DNA of 8,221 nt from SCGC-AAA471-B05 sp032249055 (GTDB lineage Archaea; Thermoproteota; Thermoprotei; Gearchaeales; Gearchaeaceae), in assembly GCA_032249055.1 (NCBI GenBank), contig JAVVGP010000036.1, positions 1-8,221 of the forward strand, read 5' to 3'. The notes below the pieces were generated by a model. That model did no database searches, had not been told where the DNA came from, and saw only the letters and a list, made by a program, of their open reading frames with translations. Shown piece after piece: positions 1 to 5,846 of the stretch (its first letter is position 1; each line of letters opens with the position of its first letter). The position numbers were made by a program, and so were the translations under genes.

Positions 1-1097
1 TCACAGTCAAGCATTTCAGGCAAAATTAAACCTGTTTGATTAATTTCTCCTTTATGTAACATTTCTATAATTATTAAAGGTAAAAGAGAAGTTAAATAAG
101 CAGTTGCAGTTTCATTATATTTTTGATAAGCCTCTTTATGAGATAAATATACATAACCTATGCTTTTAATTCTCTTGCCATCTTTAATACCTTTGACTTC
201 AACTAAAAGCATCTCATGACCTTCTATATTACTAAAATTTACAGGTTTTGGTAAAAGTGATAAGAGAACAGATTTTGGACTTACCATTACACCATCAACT
301 TCTATAGGATCGTCTCTCAATAATCCTAGCTTTAAAATAACTTTTATTGTTTGATAGGTTTCACGTGCCAATGCAAGCTTAAAATCTAAATATTTTATAT
401 CTTTTCCTAAATATCTTGGTAAAGTTAAAGTTTCCTCGTGACTAACTAAATATACTTTTAATTTACCTACAGGTGGAGGAAATTCATAATCTTCTTCTAA
501 ACTTAAAGGTTGTTTTCTTTTAAAAGTTTTGTTCTCATATATTACAGGTTTTGCTGAAAAGTCAGCTAAAAATACCGATGGTGAATATGTAAAGATTAAT
601 TCATATCTTTTTGAATGAACCATCGAACCGTCTCTTATCCTTATTTCATCAACTATATCTAGCTTATGAGCTAAATGTTTAGCTATTATATTAGTTATAC
701 CTGGAGCTAAACCATAACACGGAAAAACACTTATTCCAGAATTTCTAAATAAATCTTCATTCTTCAATATTTCTAGTAATGGATAATCACCGAGACCCAA
801 ATCTAAATAATTACAACCTGTATCTATACATATTTTAACTATATTTATGGCAGCCAATGAGGGAGGAATTGCTGCAATAGCTAAATCTACTCTAGATAAT
901 ATTCTAGAAAGTGCCTCAACGTTACTAACGTCCATGTTTTCTAAAGAGAGCTTCTCATTGTTTACTGTAAATCTAATATAATCCAATGCCTTATTGTCTT
1001 TATCAGCAACAATTAATTCATCTACGAAATCATAGTCTAATAATTTTTTAGCCAAACTTCTTCCCATAAGACCAGCTCCAAATAAAGCTATACGCAT
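1..1097 (-). CDS. Saccharopine dehydrogenase-family NAD(P)-dependent oxidoreductase (C-terminus outside the window)
   Basis: Translating the minus strand from ATG at 1095-1097 gives 365 open codons that run off the window edge. The N-terminus is a Rossmann fold: GAGLMG at residues 7-12, then an acidic residue (D32 in IVADKD) at the end of strand beta-2, which in this family tends to favour NAD over NADP. Further family hallmarks are AAIPPS (75-80), the GCNYLDLG stretch (94-101) and GLAPGITN (129-136), as in saccharopine reductase/lysine 6-dehydrogenase-like proteins. The segment GEINQTGLILPE (350-361) resembles the usual C-terminal end, so probably only some 20-40 residues are missing. Family members oxidise or reduce C-N bonds of amino acids such as lysine, saccharopine or carboxynorspermidine. 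The substrate cannot be told from sequence. It is monocistronic as far as can be seen, with its own TATA box about 30 bp upstream. Family confidence is high; specific reaction unknown. Confidence 0.88.
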   Translation of the reverse strand, partial: MRIALFGAGLMGRSLAKKLLDYDFVDELIVADKDNKALDYIRFTVNNEKLSLENMDVSNVEALSRILSRVDLAIAAIPPSLAAINIVKICIDTGCNYLDLGLGDYPLLEILKNEDLFRNSGISVFPCYGLAPGITNIIAKHLAHKLDIVDEIRIRDGSMVHSKRYELIFTYSPSVFLADFSAKPVIYENKTFKRKQPLSLEEDYEFPPPVGKLKVYLVSHEETLTLPRYLGKDIKYLDFKLALARETYQTIKVILKLGLLRDDPIEVDGVMVSPKSVLLSLLPKPVNFSNIEGHEMLLVEVKGIKDGKRIKSIGYVYLSHKEAYQKYNETATAYLTSLLPLIIIEMLHKGEINQTGLILPEMLDC

Positions 1098-1124
1098 GAC
1101 AATTATAATATTATGAAAACCTTA

Positions 1125-1132
1125 TTTATATA
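1125..1132 (-). promoter_or_regulatory. TATA box of the saccharopine dehydrogenase-like gene
   Basis: The minus strand reads TATATAAA, the best TATA match in this gap, centred about 31 bp before the ATG at 1097. With archaeal initiation about 26 bp after the box centre, the mRNA leader would be about 5 nt or absent. No Shine-Dalgarno motif precedes the ATG, which agrees. Confidence 0.6.
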
Positions 1133-1187
1133 ATTTATGTTAAAAATTATATCTTATTCTTAATTAAATAAAATCTAAAAATTGTTA

Positions 1188-1200
1188 CAAAAATAAAAAA
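1188..1200 (-). terminator. T-tract terminator after the DUF371 gene
   Basis: About 30 nt after the DUF371 stop codon the minus strand carries TTTTTTATTTTTG. Crenarchaeal transcripts commonly end at such U-rich tracts without a hairpin. The remaining 132 bp between the DUF371 stop and the next minus-strand gene holds only AT-rich sequence and that gene's promoter; no RNA gene or box C/D motif set is visible. Confidence 0.5.
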
Positions 1201-1229
1201 TACTGAGAGATATTTTAAGTCTTTTAATA

Positions 1230-1694
1230 TTATAATTCTTTTAAAATTTCGAAAGAATCTTTTTCATCTTCAACATAAGCTTTTATTTCAATTTTTACTT
1301 TTGAATTGGCAGATCTTAAGCATTTTATTAAGTTTCTATCAAGATCTGCAGATGCCTTATTGGCTCTTATTGCCAGAGTTCTCTCATCTATATAATCTGA
1401 TTTCCTTATAACTATGCTATTTCTACTTGTTAAAATTAATTTGCTGGAACCTTCAGCTTCAATAATTTCTTCAAAATTGTTTACATATATCTTGATAATA
1501 ACTTTAGAACCATCTTTTTTAATTATTTTTTTCAGCTCAGGACTTAAATCTGCACACGCTTTTTCAGATTTGATAGCAATAATACAATTTCCTCTTTTAG
1601 TTAAATGATCATCTTTAGTAATTTCTAAGGTAGTTCTATGAGTAGCTTGAATTAATTCATGGCCATAAGCATAAAATTCTTCTTTGATTTCCAT
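1230..1694 (-). CDS. DUF371 family archaeal protein of unknown function
   Basis: A 154-residue protein beginning MEIKEEFYAYGH. The N-terminal GH...ATHRTTLEITKDDHLTKRG block and the following KACADL motif are signatures of DUF371, a conserved archaeal family with no assigned function. The open frame can be extended nine residues upstream to an ATG at 1721. The start at 1694 is preferred because the family typically begins just before the GH motif and because a TATA-like box lies about 29 bp upstream of 1694. The protein is soluble, with no signal or membrane segment. It shows an internal repeat: NCIIAIKSEKACADL with about 20 following residues resembles RTLAIRANKASADL and its following residues, each half ending in a KVxIxI-type strand. 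It is divergent from the phosphoribosyltransferase gene across 34 bp. Role unknown; family call fairly sure. Confidence 0.82.
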   Translation of the reverse strand: MEIKEEFYAYGHELIQATHRTTLEITKDDHLTKRGNCIIAIKSEKACADLSPELKKIIKKDGSKVIIKIYVNNFEEIIEAEGSSKLILTSRNSIVIRKSDYIDERTLAIRANKASADLDRNLIKCLRSANSKVKIEIKAYVEDEKDSFEILKEL

Positions 1695-1698
1695 AAAA

Positions 1699-1708
1699 TT
1701 TAAATAAT
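1699..1708 (+). promoter_or_regulatory. TATA box of the phosphoribosyltransferase gene
   Basis: TTTAAATAAT is centred 25 bp before the GTG at 1729, the spacing expected for a leaderless transcript starting on that GTG. It lies within 15 bp of the start codon of the opposite gene. Confidence 0.55.
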
Positions 1709-1717
1709 AAAATTTAG

Positions 1718-1728
1718 CCATAAATATT
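1718..1728 (-). promoter_or_regulatory. TATA-like box of the DUF371 gene
   Basis: The minus strand reads AATATTTATGG, centred about 29 bp before the ATG at 1694. It abuts the GTG of the opposite gene, so the two promoters are interlocked within one 34-bp gap. The longer alternative DUF371 start at 1721 would lie inside this box. Confidence 0.45.
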
Positions 1729-2304
1729 GTGAAAAAGGAAGAATTTTACGTATTAAAATGGTCTGAATTTTATAAAGATATTTTTAGGTTATGTAAAAAA
1801 ATAAAAGAAGATAATTATAAGCCTGATATAATAGTAGCAATCGCAAGAGGTGGATGGGTAGTAGGTAGAATTATTTCAGATCTTTTAGAAGTTAATCAAG
1901 TAACAGATTTGCATATCACTTTTTACACTGGGGTTTACTCCACCTTAAAAGAACCTATTATATTAGAAGGAATAGGAAAAGACATAAAAAATAAGAGAAT
2001 CTTGGTGGTTGATGATGTTAGTGATACAGGTGAATCCTTAATAAAAGCAATTGATTATCTAAGATCATTCAATCCTTTAATAATTAAAACTGCAACAGTT
2101 TATATCAAACCTTGGACAAAATTTATCCCAGATTATTACGTAAAAAGTATTGATAAATGGATAATATATCCTTATGAGGTAAAAGAAACAATTGAAAAGC
2201 TTAAAAATAAATGGTTAAACGAAAATAAAAGTTTCGAATGGATAGAAAATAAACTTATAGAAATAGGAATTCCTAAATGGCAAGTTAAGGAATTCTTGAA
2301 ATAA
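1729..2304 (+). CDS. Purine-type phosphoribosyltransferase (gpT/HGPRT-like)
   Basis: A 191-residue type I phosphoribosyltransferase. The PRPP-binding loop is ILVVDDVSDTGES at residues 91-103 (two acidic residues followed by the DTGES loop). The pyrophosphate loop ARGGWV is at 39-44. The C-terminal hood motif DKWIIYPYE (142-150) carries aromatic residues where xanthine/guanine/hypoxanthine enzymes stack the base. It probably transfers phosphoribose from PRPP to a 6-oxopurine in purine salvage, in the cytoplasm. Residues 151-191 form a charged, probably helical C-terminal extension. GTG is the only usable start: the upstream frame is closed by a TAA at 1708-1710, and a TATA box lies 25 bp before the GTG, implying a leaderless mRNA. 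Sulfolobales genomes usually annotate such genes as gpT. Exact base preference (hypoxanthine, guanine or xanthine) is not decidable here. Confidence 0.87.
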   Translation: MKKEEFYVLKWSEFYKDIFRLCKKIKEDNYKPDIIVAIARGGWVVGRIISDLLEVNQVTDLHITFYTGVYSTLKEPIILEGIGKDIKNKRILVVDDVSDTGESLIKAIDYLRSFNPLIIKTATVYIKPWTKFIPDYYVKSIDKWIIYPYEVKETIEKLKNKWLNENKSFEWIENKLIEIGIPKWQVKEFLK

Positions 2305-2337
2305 GAACAAGTTCATTTTAATTGAAATTAATTTAAG

Positions 2338-2342
2338 TTTTT
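2338..2342 (+). terminator. Possible T-tract terminator after the phosphoribosyltransferase gene
   Basis: A run of five T lies 34 nt after the stop codon, between this gene and the next promoter. It is short, so the call is weak; readthrough into the next gene is possible. Confidence 0.25.
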
Positions 2343-2352
2343 AAGAAGGAAT

Positions 2353-2360
2353 CTTATAAA
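2353..2360 (+). promoter_or_regulatory. TATA box of the pilin-like gene
   Basis: CTTATAAA is centred about 24 bp before the ATG at 2381 and is preceded by a purine-rich stretch (AAGAAGGAA) that could serve as the BRE. No Shine-Dalgarno precedes the ATG; the transcript is probably leaderless. Confidence 0.6.
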
Positions 2361-2380
2361 GCTTTTTACAAAATAATCTT

Positions 2381-3190
2381 ATGAATGGTATCAATAAGAA
2401 AGGAACAACTACAGTCATTGGTACATATTTTTTCATTCTTATTTACATTTTGCTTCTAAGTTTTCAATTATACATACAAAATATAGGCATAAGCGAAATG
2501 AAAGATTTATGGGAAAAGACAAATGAAAAATTAACGATACTAGGAGTATTTAAGAATAAATATTATCCTGATAAAATAAACGGAAGCGATTATTCAATTG
2601 AAAAGATACTATATAAAGATGATAAAGTTCTTTCATTCATTTCTAAAAAAATTGAGGAAATGTATCAAATAGAAGTTTTATTAGAATTTAATGATATTTC
2701 ATTTTCAACCTTAAAAGAAGAAGTATTTCTTGAAATAAGTTTTTGGTATAATAAGCCTGTTAATCAAAAAATTTTCATTGTTTATAATAATTTTACAATG
2801 CTTCTAGATGATTATAATTTTAATTTTAGCAATTTCTTTATAGATAAAATAATTTATATTGATAAGAATATAACATTAAATAATTCGAAAATTTATGTAA
2901 AAATATTAAGTGTTGGAAATGAAAAATTTACATTTTACTTAGATAAAATTAATTTAAATATCTTATCTTCAAAAAATGATTTTATAATATATATGATAAA
3001 TGAAAGTAGCTTAACAATAAATATTGTAGCGATAAAGTTATTTAATAATAATGAAATTGAAGAAATTATTTTAAAACAAGAAATAACTCCATTAAAAATT
3101 ATGAAAATCTATATTAAAAGTCAAGTAAATGCAGAATGGATAGAAATAAATACTGAAAGAGGAAATAAACTTTATTCAAAGATAAACTAA
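2381..3190 (+). CDS. Pilin-like secreted or membrane-anchored protein of unknown function
   Basis: A 269-residue orphan. The N-terminus is short and basic (KKG at residues 6-8), followed by one hydrophobic segment of about 20 residues (about 12-32). This layout resembles archaeal class III (type IV prepilin) signal peptides cut after G8, though T9 is not an ideal PibD residue, so a plain membrane anchor is also possible. The rest is predicted outside the cell: six N-x-S/T sequons at N67, N137, N148, N163, N167 and N207, and alternating hydrophobic beta-type segments rich in Ile and Asn. The C-terminal 110 residues look like a small beta-sandwich, as in many archaeal pilin-like surface proteins. 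It is longer than an ordinary pilin subunit. No pilus assembly ATPase or platform gene is nearby. It meets the amidohydrolase gene tail to tail with 10 bp between stops. Topology is fairly sure; function unknown. Confidence 0.6.
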   Translation: MNGINKKGTTTVIGTYFFILIYILLLSFQLYIQNIGISEMKDLWEKTNEKLTILGVFKNKYYPDKINGSDYSIEKILYKDDKVLSFISKKIEEMYQIEVLLEFNDISFSTLKEEVFLEISFWYNKPVNQKIFIVYNNFTMLLDDYNFNFSNFFIDKIIYIDKNITLNNSKIYVKILSVGNEKFTFYLDKINLNILSSKNDFIIYMINESSLTINIVAIKLFNNNEIEEIILKQEITPLKIMKIYIKSQVNAEWIEINTERGNKLYSKIN

Positions 3191-3200
3191 TTTTTTAAAA
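3191..3200. terminator. Short bidirectional T/A-tract between convergent genes
   Basis: The whole 10-bp gap between the two stop codons is TTTTTTAAAA. It gives six T after the plus-strand stop and four T after the minus-strand stop, so one tract may end transcription from both sides. Confidence 0.4.
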
Positions 3201-4508
3201 TTAATTTTCAAAAAGGGAATTGTAAGCTTTTTCAAAATCTTCAAACAATTTTTCTTCATTTACATTAGTTAATTTATAATCTTCTACTGATAACTTACCA
3301 TTAACTATAACATGTTTAGCTTTCATTCCTGAAGAAGAATATACTAAATGAGCAAATATTTGATTCTCGTCTTTTAAGCTTAACGGCATAAATCTAATAT
3401 TTTTTAAGTCAAATATGGCTAAATCTGCAATATTTCCTTCTTTTATGATACCTGCATTAAGCTCAGGTAAAAATATACTATAACCTCCGTAGGTAGCTAA
3501 CTTAAATATTTCTCTTGAAGAGATTATTGCAGGATTATTATAGAAATGTTTTTGCAATAATGAGGAAAATTTCATAGTTTCAAAAGGATCAAGACTATTA
3601 TTACTGGCTGGTCCATCAGTACCCAAACAAACTTTTATTCCATTATCAATTAATTTTTTAACATTGCATATTGAGCCTACGCCTAGCTTTAAATTAGAGA
3701 TAGGATTATGAACAATAGATGCTTTGAAATTTTTCAACAAACTTATTTCTTCTTCATTTAGCCAAACTGCATGTGCATATATGGTTCTTTCATTGCATAA
3801 ACCTATTTTACTTAAAAAATTCACTTCTCTTATACCATAGTTTTTAATGCATAATTCTTGTTCTCTATTATCTTCTGCTACATGAATTTGAACTAATGCG
3901 TTTAATTCATTGGAAAGATCTGCTATTAGCTTTAACAATTTTTCTGAACATGTATAAGTAGCATGAGGACCCAAGGAAGGTTTTATTAGATCATTCCTTA
4001 AATTCTTAAGCTTAAAATAGTAATCCCTTGCCTTTTTATATTGATTCTCAGTTTCACTTTCATTAAAGAAGTCAAAAACTCCTTCACAAAGCACTCCTCT
4101 AAAATTCAATTCAATATAACTTTTAGCTACAATATCCATGTTAAAATACATGTCTGCTGCTCCTGTAAAACCAGATTTTAGCATTTCTGCAATAGATAGT
4201 TTAGCACCAATGTAATAATGTTCTTCTTTAAATTTTCTTTCAAGAGGCCAAACTTTATTGTTAAGCCATTCATGTAAAGGAAGATCCTCAGCGATACCTC
4301 TTAGTAAACTCATAGGTGAATGTGTATGACCATTAAAAAAACCTGGAATAATTAAACAATTAGAACAATCAATAACTATGCCTTTTTTGCTTAAATTATG
4401 TCCAATTTCTTCAATAATTTTATTATTGATTAAAATGTCTAAGTTACTTCTAATTTTATTAAATGCATCAAGAATTATTTTACAATTTTTAAGTAGTATT
4501 GGTTCCAT
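3201..4508 (-). CDS. Amidohydrolase, 5'-methylthioadenosine/S-adenosylhomocysteine deaminase type
   Basis: A 435-residue metal-dependent amidohydrolase of the TRZ/ATZ/MtaD group. Metal ligands are visible: H61 and H63 in GHTHSPMSLLRG, H209 in QIHVAED, and D298 in GTDGPASNNSLD. E212 three residues after H209 is the usual catalytic acid. H182 (PHATYTC) and H246 (YAHAVWL) occupy conserved substrate or catalytic positions. The N-terminal 55 residues and the C-terminal 70 form the small beta-sandwich typical of the family, ending in KHVIVNGK (398-405). Relatives hydrolyse the 6-amino group of methylthioadenosine, S-adenosylhomocysteine or 5'-deoxyadenosine (MtaD, or DadD in methanogens) to inosine analogues; others act on guanine or cytosine, so the substrate is inferred. 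It is cytoplasmic. It is divergent from glyA across 45 bp and has no Shine-Dalgarno. Length and motifs are complete. Confidence 0.82.
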   Translation of the reverse strand: MEPILLKNCKIILDAFNKIRSNLDILINNKIIEEIGHNLSKKGIVIDCSNCLIIPGFFNGHTHSPMSLLRGIAEDLPLHEWLNNKVWPLERKFKEEHYYIGAKLSIAEMLKSGFTGAADMYFNMDIVAKSYIELNFRGVLCEGVFDFFNESETENQYKKARDYYFKLKNLRNDLIKPSLGPHATYTCSEKLLKLIADLSNELNALVQIHVAEDNREQELCIKNYGIREVNFLSKIGLCNERTIYAHAVWLNEEEISLLKNFKASIVHNPISNLKLGVGSICNVKKLIDNGIKVCLGTDGPASNNSLDPFETMKFSSLLQKHFYNNPAIISSREIFKLATYGGYSIFLPELNAGIIKEGNIADLAIFDLKNIRFMPLSLKDENQIFAHLVYSSSGMKAKHVIVNGKLSVEDYKLTNVNEEKLFEDFEKAYNSLFEN

Positions 4509-4525
4509 ATTTTAATATATAAGTT

Positions 4526-4535
4526 TTTTATAAAA
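4526..4535. promoter_or_regulatory. Palindromic TATA box apparently shared by the amidohydrolase gene and glyA
   Basis: TTTTATAAAA is a perfect palindrome in the 45-bp gap. Its centre lies 23.5 bp before the glyA ATG (4554) and 22.5 bp before the amidohydrolase ATG (4508), suitable for leaderless starts in both directions. Weaker AT-rich alternatives at 4511-4520 and 4541-4550 sit at less suitable distances. Confidence 0.55.
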
Positions 4536-4553
4536 CTATTAAATTTATTAAGT

Positions 4554-5846
4554 ATGGAGTATAAAGAAGTTATTGAAGTTATTGAACTAGTTAAAAAGCA
4601 TAATAACTGGAGAAAGAAAGAATGCATAAACCTTATTGCTTCAGAAAATGTAACTTCTCCATTAGTTGATATGGTTTACTTAAGTGATGCTAGTCATAGA
4701 TATGCTGAAGGTTTGCCATTCAAAAGATTTTACCAAGGAACAAAATATATTGATGAATTAGAGGAAAAAGCTAATAATGTTCTGGGCGAGCTTTTTAACG
4801 CAAAATTTGTAGATATTAGGGCTATATCTGGAACAACTGCTAATGGTGCAGCTTTTTATTCATTAGCTAATGCAGGTGATAAAGCTTTAGTTATACCTGT
4901 ATTTGCAGGTTCTCATGTAAGCCATACAAAGTATGGAATTCTAGGTGCTTTGGGAATAAAAGAAACAGAGATGCCATTTAACGGAGATGAGATGAACATA
5001 GATTTAGATGCTACAATAAAGAAAATTAAAGAAGAAAAACCTAAAATTATAATTCTCGGAGGCACAGTAATTTTGTTTGAACAACCTATAAGAGAAATTA
5101 AAGAAGTAGCAAACGAAGTAGGAGCTCACGTTATATATGATGCTGCCCATGTTTTAGGATTAATAGCAGGTAAAAGATTCCAAAATCCTGTAGTTGAAGG
5201 AGTTGACCTAACAACAAGTTCAACTCATAAAACTTTTCCTGGTCCTCAAGGAGGATTATGCATGAGTAATAATGAAGAAGCGTTTAAAAAGTATAAAAGA
5301 GTGATATTTCCAGTATTTGTTTCAAATCATCATTTGCATAGAATTGCAGCTACTATTATTACAGCTTATGAAATGAAGTATTTTGGTGAAGAATACGCTG
5401 AAAATATTATTAGAAATGCTAAAGCATTAGCTGAAAGCTTACACGAATATGGATTTAAAGTTTTAGGTGAGAAGAAAGGATTTACTGAAACTCATCAAGT
5501 AGTTTTGAATGTTAAAGAATTAGGAGGAGGAGCATATGTTGCTGAATATTTGGAAAAATGTAATATAATTACTAATAAAAATTTAATTCCAGGAGATACC
5601 CCTGTGATGGTTAAAAATCCATCAGGTCTAAGATTAGGAGTTCAGGAAATGACAAGATATGGAATGGGAAGAAGTGAAATGCAGTATATTGCTGAATTAA
5701 TTTACAAAGCATTAATTAAAAAAGTTGATCCTGAAATAATTAAAAAAGAAGTTATAGAATTTAGAAAAAACTTCCAGCAAATAAAATATACATTTGAAAT
5801 TGATATTAGTAAATTTGCAGAAACGCAAATTCCTGCTTTAATTTGA
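4554..5846 (+). CDS. glyA: Serine hydroxymethyltransferase, archaeal type
   Basis: A 430-residue PLP enzyme interconverting serine and glycine with transfer of a C1 unit to a pterin. Motifs: NLIASENVTSP (26-36); RYAEGLPFKRFYQG (49-62); YDAAH (195-199), with D196 for the PLP ring nitrogen; and STHKTFPGPQGG (223-234), with K226 as the Schiff-base lysine. GLRLG (358-362) carries the arginine that binds the substrate carboxylate. The sequence departs from bacterial GlyA around the folate site (FYQGTKYIDELE rather than the bacterial YYGGCE form), as in archaeal enzymes. Characterised Sulfolobus SHMT uses a modified, tetrahydromethanopterin-like pterin. It is full length. It probably starts leaderless from the TATA box shared with the divergent amidohydrolase gene. 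Its stop codon overlaps the convergent nucleotidyltransferase gene by 9 bp, and a T5 run at 5866-5870 inside that gene could end the transcript. Confidence 0.96.
   Translation: MEYKEVIEVIELVKKHNNWRKKECINLIASENVTSPLVDMVYLSDASHRYAEGLPFKRFYQGTKYIDELEEKANNVLGELFNAKFVDIRAISGTTANGAAFYSLANAGDKALVIPVFAGSHVSHTKYGILGALGIKETEMPFNGDEMNIDLDATIKKIKEEKPKIIILGGTVILFEQPIREIKEVANEVGAHVIYDAAHVLGLIAGKRFQNPVVEGVDLTTSSTHKTFPGPQGGLCMSNNEEAFKKYKRVIFPVFVSNHHLHRIAATIITAYEMKYFGEEYAENIIRNAKALAESLHEYGFKVLGEKKGFTETHQVVLNVKELGGGAYVAEYLEKCNIITNKNLIPGDTPVMVKNPSGLRLGVQEMTRYGMGRSEMQYIAELIYKALIKKVDPEIIKKEVIEFRKNFQQIKYTFEIDISKFAETQIPALI

Noticed and set aside
1098..1229. Possible small RNA gene in the longest gap
   Set aside because: No box C/D or H/ACA motif set, no GC-rich structured segment and no tRNA-like fold seen; the gap is explained by a terminator tract and a promoter.
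1414..1608. 64-codon open frame on the plus strand
   Set aside because: It lies antisense inside the DUF371 gene and has no promoter at a suitable distance or recognisable domain; the opposite strand carries conserved motifs.
1695..1721. Nine-residue N-terminal extension of the DUF371 protein
   Set aside because: The extension is not like the family start, would overlap the likely TATA box, and leaves only 7 bp to the opposite GTG.
2305..2314. GAACAAGTTC as a hairpin terminator or operator
   Set aside because: Only four base pairs around a two-base centre, with no extension of the stem; too small to support.
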